Assembly: GCA_035935115.1 (NCBI GenBank)
Contig: DASYXK010000005.1
Coordinates: 124,001 to 188,000 of the forward strand
Origin: TA-20 sp035935115
Lineage (GTDB): Archaea; Thermoproteota; Nitrososphaeria; Nitrososphaerales; Nitrosopumilaceae
Direction of reading: 5' to 3'
Length of the DNA stretch: 64,000 nucleotides
Part shown: piece by piece, positions 27,171-35,549 of the stretch
Layout of the letters: each line of letters opens with the position of its first letter
How positions within the stretch are numbered: position 1 is the stretch's first letter
Notes under the pieces: model-generated
What the model saw: the letters and a program-made list of their open reading frames with translations, nothing else
What the model was told of the DNA's origin: nothing
The model's database searches: none
Made by a program: the position numbers and the translations under genes

Positions 27171-28421
27171 TTAAGAAGTTAATTTAAAATCCTTTAAATC
27201 TTTTAAAATATTCTTCTTGTAGATTTTAATTCTTTTTCCAGTTTGAATGTTCTTTTTCATATACCAGAGCGTAGATTTGTTAATTCCAAGTCTTTTTCTC
27301 TCCTCAGGAGTCATTTTTAATATTTTTCCTTTAAAATCCAAGGTATCCTCATTTTGTATTTTAAATTCTGGAATTTTAAAATCAATTTTATTATTTTTAT
27401 CTGCAATTAAATTTGAAAAGTCCTGTATTTTATAAAATAATACATTCTCATATGTGTAATTCTTGCCTTTAAATGGAGTTTTTAAATTAAAATTATTTTT
27501 AATTTTTAAAATCAACGCCTTGGCAGTTGATTCTTTTAATCTGATATTATAATTCTCAGTCACAATAAAATCTGATTTTTTAAATTTTGGTCTGCTATCT
27601 AGTAATTGAATAACAGAATAATCTACAATCCACCTAAATAATTCCTGAAAGTCATAGACTAGAGGAGTTTTGCTGTAGTATAGTTCGTGTAAAAAGCCAA
27701 TAGTTGGGTCTAAACCAACAGAGTTTAATGACTTTCTAACTTCTGACTCTAAAATTGCATATCCATAATTTAACAATGCATTGATTTCATCAGATGCATT
27801 AGCATTCCACGAGCTGGATTTGTTCATTCTTCCTACGAATTTAAATTCTGGGGCTAATTCTGTAACTAGTTTTTTAAATTGCTCAAGGTAAATTTGGGCA
27901 ATCCTGCCTTCAAAATTCATTAATTTTTTTAATTTATCTGAAATTGTGCCTGTTTTGTTTTTAAAATTTAAATTATAATTTTTAAATTCATCATTAAATT
28001 GTTTATTAAATTTATTAAAATTTAAAATATTATAAAATCTTGATAGTTCTTTAATTAAATTCAATGAACTTAATATTTTGCTATTGACGATTTCAAAGGC
28101 AATTTTGAACCTAAATTGGTCGTCAAGATACTTTTGGTACTGTTTTACGCGTACTTTTCCTATTTTTGGCTCTTGTGGAAGGGTTACACCTAGCAAGTTC
28201 CCGTTCCAATTTAACATTGTGAGATTAATATCGTGTTTTAAAAGCCACCTCATAGACTCAAATGTTATGCTGCCAGAATGTCCATCTACGATTATGCTAT
28301 CATGGTCAATTTGATGTGGATAAAACTCTAGTTTTTCATTTTTTAACTTATTTTGAATGATTAATTTTCTTTTTTCTACATTAATTGATGTGCCAAAGCC
28401 TGAAATTAATAATGGATTCAT
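27171..28421 (-). CDS. cas1: Casposase (Cas1-family integrase)
   Basis: 416 aa. The start NPLLISGFGTSINVEK and the core are Cas1. Putative catalytic residues are Glu171 (NFEGRIAQIY), His245 (IGFLHE) and Glu260 (DFQELF), next to the Cas1 signature LLNYGYAILESEV. Residues about 370-412 add a helix-turn-helix (LGINKSTLWYMKKNI) typical of casposases. The enzyme should insert the excised element into target DNA. It overlaps the upstream regulator gene by 4 bp (ATGA). The gene is strikingly rich in TTTAAA-type codons compared with its neighbours. Confidence 0.93.
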   Translation of the reverse strand: MNPLLISGFGTSINVEKRKLIIQNKLKNEKLEFYPHQIDHDSIIVDGHSGSITFESMRWLLKHDINLTMLNWNGNLLGVTLPQEPKIGKVRVKQYQKYLDDQFRFKIAFEIVNSKILSSLNLIKELSRFYNILNFNKFNKQFNDEFKNYNLNFKNKTGTISDKLKKLMNFEGRIAQIYLEQFKKLVTELAPEFKFVGRMNKSSSWNANASDEINALLNYGYAILESEVRKSLNSVGLDPTIGFLHELYYSKTPLVYDFQELFRWIVDYSVIQLLDSRPKFKKSDFIVTENYNIRLKESTAKALILKIKNNFNLKTPFKGKNYTYENVLFYKIQDFSNLIADKNNKIDFKIPEFKIQNEDTLDFKGKILKMTPEERKRLGINKSTLWYMKKNIQTGKRIKIYKKNILKDLKDFKLTS

Positions 28422-29152
28422 TTCTTGTTCATTTCCTTTATTCTTTGTTTTGTTTTTTCTCGTATTTTCTGAAGTAATTCCATTTCTTTTTTTGTAATTG
28501 CTCCGTTTTCTATTTTATCGCGTAGATCAAGTTCCTCATTTGTAATATTTTTAATATATTCTAACGAATTTTCTTGTATTGAATTTATCAGTTCTTTGTA
28601 CTCTATCATAAATGATAGAAGTATATCGCCATTGGTAAATTTGTCTATTGTGATTTTGCCTTTTTTGATAAGTTCTTTGACTTTGGTATAAAGAAGCTCC
28701 TGCATATCTGCCACCACCTCTTTTGTTATTGGATTGATTTTTTGATCAATTCGTTTGTCTACCATTAATTCATCTTCGATTCCCCATGGAAGATCGTTAT
28801 AATACTTTGAATTGTAATACCCAGAATAATCCTCGTAATATCTGCCCCCTTCGTCTTGAATTTTTTTTAATGTATATCCAGCCTTTTTTAATTCCAATAA
28901 TTGTTCAATGCCACTTTTACTAAGAGAGTATGATTGCTTTCCATTGTGTATAACATGTTCAATTATTTTTTCACTTACAAGTTGTTTTATAATGTTAGTC
29001 AATCCCATGGCAGAAAGCTTAGTTGAATCTAGTAAGTCTTTGAATCGCTTTGGATCACCATCTAAGGCAGCGATAATCTTGTTTCTGTTGTACGCTTTGA
29101 CTAGTTTTTGAGTTTCATATGAGGTTTTTTTCATTGATTTTACTAAACTCAA
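28418..29152 (-). CDS. Casposon winged-helix regulator
   Basis: 244 aa. The N-terminal winged helix (about 20-90; NRNKIIAALDGDPKRFKDLL, HNGKQSYSLSKSGIEQLLEL) resembles MarR/ArsR-like DNA-binding domains. The rest is helical and highly charged, perhaps for dimerisation. It is translationally coupled to cas1 by an ATGA overlap and starts 35 bp from the divergent AbrB gene, so it probably controls both arms of the casposon. Confidence 0.75.
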   Translation of the reverse strand: MSLVKSMKKTSYETQKLVKAYNRNKIIAALDGDPKRFKDLLDSTKLSAMGLTNIIKQLVSEKIIEHVIHNGKQSYSLSKSGIEQLLELKKAGYTLKKIQDEGGRYYEDYSGYYNSKYYNDLPWGIEDELMVDKRIDQKINPITKEVVADMQELLYTKVKELIKKGKITIDKFTNGDILLSFMIEYKELINSIQENSLEYIKNITNEELDLRDKIENGAITKKEMELLQKIREKTKQRIKEMNKK

Positions 29153-29187
29153 CTGAGTATATTAATATTATTTTGTGTATATTATGC

Positions 29188-29364
29188 TATGAATCAAAAC
29201 ATTCGTAAAATAGGAAAAATCGGCGATTACACTAGAACGCTTACATTGCCTCTATTTTGGCTAGCACTAGTCGGGCTTGATGCAGGCGATAGTGTAGAAT
29301 TGTCACTTGGCAAGAACAAGGAACTTGTCATAAAACCAAGGAGGGTAAAAAATGAAAATAAATA
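29188..29364 (+). CDS. AbrB/SpoVT-like DNA-binding protein of the casposon
   Basis: 58 aa, begins MNQNIRKIGKIGDYTRTLTL and continues DAGDSVELSLGKNKELVIKP, the swapped-hairpin beta pattern of AbrB-type proteins (x-x-R-T-L-T-L-P then a D/S-V-E-L strand). It probably binds the shared divergent promoter as a dimer. Its last codons overlap the next gene by 13 bp. The gene is short enough to be missed by length filters. Confidence 0.75.
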
Positions 29365-29849
29365 AAAAACAAAAGTGGAGGGTTGATTTAGATCAGCTTA
29401 CTCCACGGCAACTTGCAAGATATGAAAAATCTCTTGAAGTTTTGAGTTTAATGCGTCATGGCAACTCGATTAGAAAGGCATCTCATACAATTGGGATCTC
29501 TGTTATAACTGCAAAAAAGTATCTTGGAAATTCATTATATCATAAAGGCAATCGTACCACAGCCAGAAAAACTGATAGTTTGTTACGCAAGATGTTGATA
29601 TATGAAAATGGTAGACAAATTTGGATACAATTAAGAGGAAAAAAGAAGGCCAGAATCATAGGCAGATACCACAGTGCAATTGCAAGACTAGTTGAAGAAG
29701 GCGATATCAGCAGACTAGAATCATTTAGTGAAATCAAGATTAGGGATTTCAAAAATAAATCTCACAGGTTTGTTACAGATACAAACAAGATACTAGAAAT
29801 TCTACAAAGAATAGAAGAACCAGAATTTTTTAGAATTTATACAAAGTGA
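29352..29849 (+). CDS. Helix-turn-helix protein of the casposon
   Basis: 165 aa. Residues about 15-55 contain a resolvase/transposase-like helix-turn-helix (SIRKASHTIGISVITAKKYL). The rest is basic (RGKKKARIIGRYHSAIARLV) and could bind DNA ends. No catalytic motif of a recombinase is seen, so it is more likely an accessory DNA-binding protein. It overlaps the AbrB gene by 13 bp and the HNH gene by 4 bp, so the arm is tightly packed. Confidence 0.7.
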   Translation: MKINKKQKWRVDLDQLTPRQLARYEKSLEVLSLMRHGNSIRKASHTIGISVITAKKYLGNSLYHKGNRTTARKTDSLLRKMLIYENGRQIWIQLRGKKKARIIGRYHSAIARLVEEGDISRLESFSEIKIRDFKNKSHRFVTDTNKILEILQRIEEPEFFRIYTK

Positions 29850-30187
29850 AAATTATGAAAGATTACATCAAAAAAATAAATGATTTGATTATAGAAAAGA
29901 AATGGACCGATAAATTTGTTCTAGCGCAAGGATATTGTATCATTTGTGGTCATGATGACCCATTAGACATTGAATATCATCACATAGCAGGTAGAAAAAA
30001 TAGTTCTCTTGTAGTATCGTTATGTAGAATTTGTCATGGTAGAATATCAAGAAAGCAACAACTTTCATGGCCAAAAGAATGGTTAAAGAAGGGAAACTCA
30101 GATGATGTCGTACAGGCTCTCATGTTAAGGGGTATTTCCGACTTGTTGCGCCTAAAATCTGATTACATGATTTATGGTGGTACCTGA
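29846..30187 (+). CDS. HNH endonuclease of the casposon
   Basis: 113 aa. The zinc pair CIICG, the core IEYHHIAGRKNSS (His-His with Asn downstream) and the second pair CRICHG match an HNH nuclease. In casposons a nuclease of this class is a frequent companion of Cas1 and PolB, perhaps nicking during excision or replication. It is coupled to its neighbours by a 4-bp overlap upstream and a 1-bp TGATG-type overlap with polB. Confidence 0.85.
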   Translation: MKIMKDYIKKINDLIIEKKWTDKFVLAQGYCIICGHDDPLDIEYHHIAGRKNSSLVVSLCRICHGRISRKQQLSWPKEWLKKGNSDDVVQALMLRGISDLLRLKSDYMIYGGT

Positions 30188-32985
30188 TGACTGAGATAGC
30201 AATTCGTGCCTATACCGTTACAAAGGAGAGTTATTTTGCAAAAAATTACCCAAAATTAGCCAAAAAACAGGTACAAGGAACCATAAATCAAGTATTTGAT
30301 AGAATACTAGTTTTTGATACAGAGACTACCACAGACCTATATCAAAATCTAAAGTTTGGTTATTTTGAAAGTTATCAATACGGTATACTAGAATTAAGAG
30401 GTATCTGTTATGATTCAGAAATTGTCAAACCAAAAGAGAAACTAGCTCTTGAGAATTATTCCAAAGAAAACAAGATTCCTCTTTGCACTATAACAGAATT
30501 TAGAGATATTTTCTTGCACGAAGTCTATAGTCTTGAAACCCTATGTGTTGGATTTAATCTACCCTTTGATTTAACTAGAATTGCAATAAAATCCGGCAAT
30601 GGTAGAGAAAGAAGGAAAGATTCTTTTTCACTTGAACTTTCGACAAATCTCAATTATCCTAGATTACACATTACACATGCAACAAACACATTATCATTTA
30701 TTAAATTTGGAACTACACGAAATGAATCAAAACAATTTGGTGGATATTTCGTTGATTTAAGGACCATGTGTCATGCACTAACTGACAAAAAACATTCACT
30801 TGATAGTGCATGCAAGGCATTTGGTACACAATATCAAAAAGAAAAAGCCAAAGAACATGGCAAAATAAATCACAAATACATTTCATATTGTATTAATGAT
30901 GTAAAGGCAACATACTCTCTATACCAAGATACAAAAAAGGAATTTGATTCTTACAATCTTGGAATTCCTATAATAAAGGCATACACTCCTGCATCTATTG
31001 GAAAACAATTTCTCAAACAAATGGGTATAAATTCATTTATTGACAAGAATCCTAAGTTTTCTACAAAAATCATTGGTCAAATAATGACTGGTTATTTTGG
31101 GGGAAGAACTGAATGCAAGATAAGAAAGACTCCGGTTCAAGTAGATTTGCTTGACTTTCTTAGCATGTATCCTACAGTGTGTATTTTGCAGAAACTCTGG
31201 AAGTTTGTGATTGCAGACCACATTGAATACATTGACACAACAAACGAAATCATAAATTTTGTAGCCAATTTTACGATCAAAGACATTCAAAACAAGGAAA
31301 ATTGGGCTAAACTACAGGCCATCGTACTTGTAGAACCTCAGGATGACATATTGCCAATAAGGGCAAGATTTGACCAAAAACACGTCTGGAATATTGGAAT
31401 AAGCCATCTTACTTCAAAAACTCCACTATGGTACAGTCTTGCAGACATTATAGCATCAAAATTATACACTGGAAAAACACCAAAGATACTTCAGGCCATC
31501 AAATTCATACCAGTTGGAGAACAAAAAGGATTACAAGAAATCAATATTCATGGGGCAAAGATAAATCCATACACTCAAGACCTATTTCAGGAACTAATTG
31601 AATACAGACAGAAATTAAAAAATGAACGTAACGAGTTTTCAAAAGAAGATTCGCAGTATTGGTTACTAGACAGAAAGCAAAACATCATCAAGATAATCAC
31701 TAATGCAATAAGCTATGGCATTTTTGTTGAAATTAATACTTTTGAAGAATTAGATAAATGTCGAGTCAATGTTTTTGGTTTGGAACAATTTCAACAATCA
31801 AAAAATAAAATTGAACAATTTGGATTTATGTTCAATCCAATCATTGCCATATCTATCACATCTGCATCAAGACTCTTGCTTGCAGTAACCGAAGTTTTAC
31901 TTGCAAAACATGGAACCACTCATGCATATTGTGACACTGATTCTATGGCCATACCAGCACAATACACAAAAAATATTCAAGAGTTTTTCCAGCCATTAAA
32001 TCCATACAATTTTAATGCAGACATATTCAAATGTGAAGAACATGAAATTTGGTTTTACGGAATATCTTCAAAGCGGTATTGTCTTTATAGATTTGAAAAA
32101 GACCAAATCAAAATTGAAAAAGAAAATTATTCATCGCATGGTCTTGGTCATCTCTTAGACCCTTTTTCAAATGAAGAAAAAACTGAGTGGCATCTTGAAA
32201 TTTGGAAGGATATTCTTGGATTACATTATGGTAATATCACAAGAGAGGAATTGGTTGAAAAGTATCAAAATAAGTATGCTCTCTCAAAACTGGTCATTTC
32301 TAATCCAAGAATTCTTGATAGATTCAAGGAATTTAACAAAGGACGGGAGTACAAACACCAGATAAAACCCTCAAATTTCTCAATTCTTGGCTATTCTAAT
32401 GCAATTGACGAAAACACCTTTCAGCAGATAAAACCATTAGCACCCTTCACGAATCCTGCAAAAGATGCAGTCTATGACTATTTTGTAGACTATAACGACA
32501 AAAATAGAAGGAAATTACGCGGAAAAGAATATTGGAAGACCTTCTCTGATATACTTAGAGACTATCTTTCCCATCAAGAATCCAAGTTTGATGGAGACAA
32601 GGGAATTTTAGAACGAAAACATGTTACTGTAACTAAAATCGTGCACATTGGAAAAGAAAGTAACAATCTTGATGAATCCGAAACTTTAGGAGTTGATTCT
32701 AATAGTTATGAAATGTATGAAGATGATAACATAGATTCTAAATTCAAAAAGATTGCAAAAGATGTTTTGAAATTAAATCCAAGAAATGTAAAGAAGTTTG
32801 AAATATCAAAGCAGACTTTGTGGAATGTAAAAAAGAAAATTAAAATAAATCAAATCAACAGAATATCAGATAAGATTAAAAATCATTTTCTGAGAGTTGT
32901 ACAAATAGATCATATCGATTACAAATCCGGATATAATCATACAGATAATCCTACACCTTTTTCTAATATTTCTTCCACTAGATAA
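30187..32985 (+). CDS. polB: Family B DNA polymerase of the casposon
   Basis: 932 aa. The exonuclease motifs are intact: Exo I D44-T-E46, Exo II around N124 (VGFNLPFDL) and Exo III Y234-x3-D238. So are the polymerase motifs: YFGG (303-306), A D323 (DFLSMYP), B K502-G511 (KIITNAISYG) and C D583-T-D585-S. The order fits the protein-primed-like PolB of casposons, which would copy the element. Residues about 860-895 form an HTH like that of the Cas1 C-terminus. The last 49 bp overlap the convergent protease gene, unusual at an element border. Confidence 0.9.
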   Translation: MTEIAIRAYTVTKESYFAKNYPKLAKKQVQGTINQVFDRILVFDTETTTDLYQNLKFGYFESYQYGILELRGICYDSEIVKPKEKLALENYSKENKIPLCTITEFRDIFLHEVYSLETLCVGFNLPFDLTRIAIKSGNGRERRKDSFSLELSTNLNYPRLHITHATNTLSFIKFGTTRNESKQFGGYFVDLRTMCHALTDKKHSLDSACKAFGTQYQKEKAKEHGKINHKYISYCINDVKATYSLYQDTKKEFDSYNLGIPIIKAYTPASIGKQFLKQMGINSFIDKNPKFSTKIIGQIMTGYFGGRTECKIRKTPVQVDLLDFLSMYPTVCILQKLWKFVIADHIEYIDTTNEIINFVANFTIKDIQNKENWAKLQAIVLVEPQDDILPIRARFDQKHVWNIGISHLTSKTPLWYSLADIIASKLYTGKTPKILQAIKFIPVGEQKGLQEINIHGAKINPYTQDLFQELIEYRQKLKNERNEFSKEDSQYWLLDRKQNIIKIITNAISYGIFVEINTFEELDKCRVNVFGLEQFQQSKNKIEQFGFMFNPIIAISITSASRLLLAVTEVLLAKHGTTHAYCDTDSMAIPAQYTKNIQEFFQPLNPYNFNADIFKCEEHEIWFYGISSKRYCLYRFEKDQIKIEKENYSSHGLGHLLDPFSNEEKTEWHLEIWKDILGLHYGNITREELVEKYQNKYALSKLVISNPRILDRFKEFNKGREYKHQIKPSNFSILGYSNAIDENTFQQIKPLAPFTNPAKDAVYDYFVDYNDKNRRKLRGKEYWKTFSDILRDYLSHQESKFDGDKGILERKHVTVTKIVHIGKESNNLDESETLGVDSNSYEMYEDDNIDSKFKKIAKDVLKLNPRNVKKFEISKQTLWNVKKKIKINQINRISDKIKNHFLRVVQIDHIDYKSGYNHTDNPTPFSNISSTR

Positions 32986-33782
32986 CCATACCAAACAATT
33001 CCAACATTGAATGTTGGTTTTAGTATTATTGTCATCTCATCAGACTCTATTGGTGGTTCTTTTAGAAATGGTTCACCTGAATAAATTCCCAGAAAAGAAA
33101 ACTTCTTCTCATCCGTATGCTGGAGTTTTCCATCTTTTACATAAACATCCTTGGGTTTGGTTAGAACAATACTTCCAGATGAACCCGGGAAAAGCTTTGC
33201 GTCAATAAGAAAATATGGTTTTCCATTGAAATTTGACCCCCATCTAGATGCGATTGTACCAGATTTTACAATTGGAAATACATTAACTTCATCATAAAAT
33301 CCTCTGGGATATCCAATTGCAACTATGTCATCAGATACTTCAATTGTAGATCTATTATTTTGAGGCAAATCATCTTTTGAAACAGCGTGCCATCTAATGT
33401 CAACCTTGTTTTCTCCTCTTTTGTTTAGAAGATCTTGTATGTCTACAACTGCAACATCTACATTTTTGTTAGGATGAAGTTTAGCTCTTTTAAGCAATTC
33501 ATCTTTATCCAAAGTTATAGGATCCCAAACTATTACCCCATTCTCAATTTTTCGAAGATTAAAGGTGAAAGATTCAGGAACAAATTCTTTACCTCCTATT
33601 CTAGGTAATAACACATGTCTGTTTGTTACTACCCAAGTACCTTCAATATCGCGTACATCTGGATGTTCTTCCCATGGCTTGCCTAACTTTTCATAAAAAA
33701 ATCCACTGCCAGAAGTTTCCAAAGTTGTTGAAACAACACGAATTAGGGTAGAAAGCCCATGGAAACGGTCGTCTATGCCCAT
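32937..33782 (-). CDS. Trypsin-like serine protease, cytoplasmic
   Basis: 281 aa with a complete trypsin-type triad: His56 (VTNRHVL), Asp109 (NVDVAVVD) and Ser202 (FPGSSGS). No signal peptide or membrane helix is visible, so it is probably intracellular, as in protease components of some defence or mobile-element loci. It is convergent with, and overlaps, the casposon polymerase gene by 49 bp. Whether it is inside or outside the casposon is undecided. Confidence 0.8.
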   Translation of the reverse strand: MGIDDRFHGLSTLIRVVSTTLETSGSGFFYEKLGKPWEEHPDVRDIEGTWVVTNRHVLLPRIGGKEFVPESFTFNLRKIENGVIVWDPITLDKDELLKRAKLHPNKNVDVAVVDIQDLLNKRGENKVDIRWHAVSKDDLPQNNRSTIEVSDDIVAIGYPRGFYDEVNVFPIVKSGTIASRWGSNFNGKPYFLIDAKLFPGSSGSIVLTKPKDVYVKDGKLQHTDEKKFSFLGIYSGEPFLKEPPIESDEMTIILKPTFNVGIVWYGYLVEEILEKGVGLSV

Positions 33783-33869
33783 ATTTTTTTAAAATCAAAG
33801 TTGAATATATGTATGCAATAACAGTTTTTTGGCAAAATACCTATAGCATACAAATTCTTTTTTCAATAT

Positions 33870-34169
33870 GTGAACATTACAGATGCAATAAGAGCGGCCA
33901 TTAAGGACAAACAAATTGTGAAATTTACATACGAAGGCAGAACCAGAATTTCGGAACCCCATGTTTTAGGAATTAAAAATGGTGTGATTGAATTATTGAT
34001 GTATCAGATAGGTGGTCAAAGTTCATCTGGTGGTTTGCCTGATTGGCGCCGAGTTAAAGTTTCAAAAATACAAGATTTTCAAATCATAAATGAAACATTT
34101 GAAGGTAAGCGAGCTACTAAAACTGGTCAACACAGTGATTTTGATACACTCATAGAGATAGTTGGATAG
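33870..34169 (+). CDS. Small WYL-like domain protein
   Basis: 99 aa from a GTG start. The fold pattern KQIVKFTYEGRTRISEPHVL, YQIGGQSSSGG, WRRVKVSKI resembles a single WYL domain, a ligand-binding module of transcription regulators often found near defence genes. There is no HTH in this protein. It is divergent from the serine protease gene and overlaps the next frame's upstream region slightly. Confidence 0.6.
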   Translation: MNITDAIRAAIKDKQIVKFTYEGRTRISEPHVLGIKNGVIELLMYQIGGQSSSGGLPDWRRVKVSKIQDFQIINETFEGKRATKTGQHSDFDTLIEIVG

Positions 34170-34173
34170 TCTT

Positions 34174-34401
34174 ATGAAATATTGCCCTAAATGTGGAAAA
34201 CAAAATACAATGATATTTTCAGACATGGAAGGAGAACCATTTACACTAGAAAATCAACCTAGTATTCCTAGAGGTGATTATATGCATGCAGGTATAGACA
34301 CATCAGTAACACCACTCTTTAGTACGTGTCTCTGTTTTGATTGTGATACTTGGTTTGGTGTTTTTGGACTGCCGCCAAAAGGTTATGAACCTAAAGACTG
34401 A
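34174..34401 (+). CDS. Small zinc-ribbon protein, copy 1
   Basis: 75 aa from ATG 34174, which starts the protein directly at MKYCPKCGKQNT; an upstream TTG (34162) is less natural. Two Cys pairs (CPKC and CLCFDC) should bind zinc. It is a paralogue of the next gene (KYCPKCGKQNT versus TFCTNCGKQNT). The function is unknown. Confidence 0.6.
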   Translation: MKYCPKCGKQNTMIFSDMEGEPFTLENQPSIPRGDYMHAGIDTSVTPLFSTCLCFDCDTWFGVFGLPPKGYEPKD

Positions 34402-34434
34402 AAATATTATAACTTAGAATCTCTTCAAGATTTT

Positions 34435-34659
34435 ATGACATTTTGCACAAACTGCGGAAAGCAAAACACATCACTTTTGAAAGGTCCGGATGGAGAATTA
34501 TACCAGTTAGAAGATGACCTAAATCAATGGATTAATGATCCTAAGGCTCACCCAATTGAAAAAAATATGATAACATTTACTACTTTTGTTTGTAAAGACT
34601 GTGGGAATCTGTTTGCCATCGGAGAATCAGATGTTAAACAGACCAAGAAAACTAATTAA
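34435..34659 (+). CDS. Small zinc-ribbon protein, copy 2
   Basis: 74 aa. It begins MTFCTNCGKQNTSLLKGPDG with a second pair CKDC. It is a diverged tandem duplicate of the preceding gene, 33 bp downstream. The two probably arose by local duplication inside the accessory region. Confidence 0.6.
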   Translation: MTFCTNCGKQNTSLLKGPDGELYQLEDDLNQWINDPKAHPIEKNMITFTTFVCKDCGNLFAIGESDVKQTKKTN

Positions 34660-34663
34660 AATT

Positions 34664-34987
34664 ATGACCACTTTTAGGGTCCACAGTGTAAAAAGGGATA
34701 ATGGCATAATCATCGGAGTGGCTGTATTTCAAGAAAATGCTGTCTATACCAATAGACTGTATTTCCCAATAGGAATTGTTTACCATACGCAGTTTATAGG
34801 CAAACCCGACAAACATTTTGTTGAATACGTTACTGACAAAAATACTATGCTAAAAGCTACTTTTGTGATGCAAGTTGAAAAGATAGGTGATACTGAATTT
34901 CGTGTTATAGAGCCAACAGATGAACTACAGCGTGAAGCCTTGCGGAATTTACCCGAATATGTGTATCATCCTACAGACGCAACATAA
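34664..34987 (+). CDS. Hypothetical protein, 107 aa
   Basis: The start is taken at ATG 34664 (MTTFRVHSVKRDNG), 4 bp after the previous stop; the longer frame from 34586 overlaps the zinc-ribbon gene and is unlikely to be used. The product is beta-rich and soluble, with no recognised family. It is probably the last gene of a small operon beginning at 33870. Confidence 0.55.
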   Translation: MTTFRVHSVKRDNGIIIGVAVFQENAVYTNRLYFPIGIVYHTQFIGKPDKHFVEYVTDKNTMLKATFVMQVEKIGDTEFRVIEPTDELQREALRNLPEYVYHPTDAT

Positions 34988-34989
34988 TA

Positions 34990-35460
34990 CTAGTAAGTAA
35001 AATGCGGTATTGGATCATATCTCAACAACATTATCAGATTTCTAAGTTTAGTAACCATGTTACTTTCTGCCTGTATTGTTTGCATTTTACGTAATTCCAC
35101 AGGTGACATCCTTAGACTATCAATAACTACTTCCATCCTCTTATTTACAAAATCTATGAATCGTTTTTCATATGAAGGATTTATTGATATCAGAATATCT
35201 AGATCCAAATTAAATACATTACCAGTAGTGAAGGGTTCTGTTTTTGATTTTATTTCTATCATTGGATCTTGAATTACATCTAAAAATAATGCCCCACACT
35301 CCTGTGGTTTAAAATGAGACATACCAGATTCATGAAAAATTGTTCTTATTGTGGGATTTACATCTCCTTCCTTAAACTTACAATATATTACACATTTTAT
35401 TAAGAAAATTCGTTGTCCTCTGTCACTAGCACCATTTAACATGTAGTTCATTACCAGCAA
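34990..35460 (-). CDS. Hypothetical protein, 156 aa
   Basis: A soluble protein with a helical C-terminal part and no known motif. It is convergent with the preceding gene (2-bp gap). Repeat copy R3 sits in its upstream region. The exact start among ATG/TTG codons near 35460 is uncertain. Confidence 0.5.
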   Translation of the reverse strand: MLVMNYMLNGASDRGQRIFLIKCVIYCKFKEGDVNPTIRTIFHESGMSHFKPQECGALFLDVIQDPMIEIKSKTEPFTTGNVFNLDLDILISINPSYEKRFIDFVNKRMEVVIDSLRMSPVELRKMQTIQAESNMVTKLRNLIMLLRYDPIPHFTY

Positions 35461-35494
35461 AAGAATAAAACTATTGACTTTCTTGAGTCACATT

Positions 35495-35545
35495 TTTCAT
35501 TCATACTTTAATTCATATTTTCATTCATAGTCAAATGTTATGACA
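35495..35545 (+). repeat. Dispersed intergenic repeat, copy R3
   Basis: TTTCATTCATAC, TTTAATTCATAT and TTTCATTCATAG are followed by TCAAATGTTATGACA. This is the cleanest three-unit copy. It lies between two minus-strand genes. Confidence 0.8.
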
Positions 35546-35549
35546 AACA

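Larger units (their letters stand above)
26960..33000. mobile_element. Casposon (Cas1-encoded self-synthesising transposon), ends approximate
   Basis: The gene set Cas1 with all catalytic residues and a C-terminal HTH, two DNA-binding regulators, an AbrB protein, an HTH protein, an HNH nuclease and a family B DNA polymerase is the known casposon kit; casposons with Cas1, HNH and PolB are known from Thaumarchaeota. There is no CRISPR array, Cas2 or Cas4 in the window. Genes are in two divergent arms from a 35-bp shared promoter region at 29153-29187. Coordinates mark only the core genes; terminal inverted repeats and target duplications were not resolved. Confidence 0.8.

Noticed and set aside
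27000..27180. TTTTAAAA-rich tract as a terminal inverted repeat
   Set aside because: Low-complexity sequence gives many self-complementary matches; no unique partner was found on the right side.
27171..28421. CRISPR adaptation module
   Set aside because: cas1 stands alone with polymerase and HNH genes; no direct-repeat/spacer array, leader, cas2 or cas4 was seen in the window.
34586..34663. Upstream extension of the 107-aa gene
   Set aside because: It lies wholly within the zinc-ribbon gene; ATG 34664, 4 bp after that gene's stop, is the better start.
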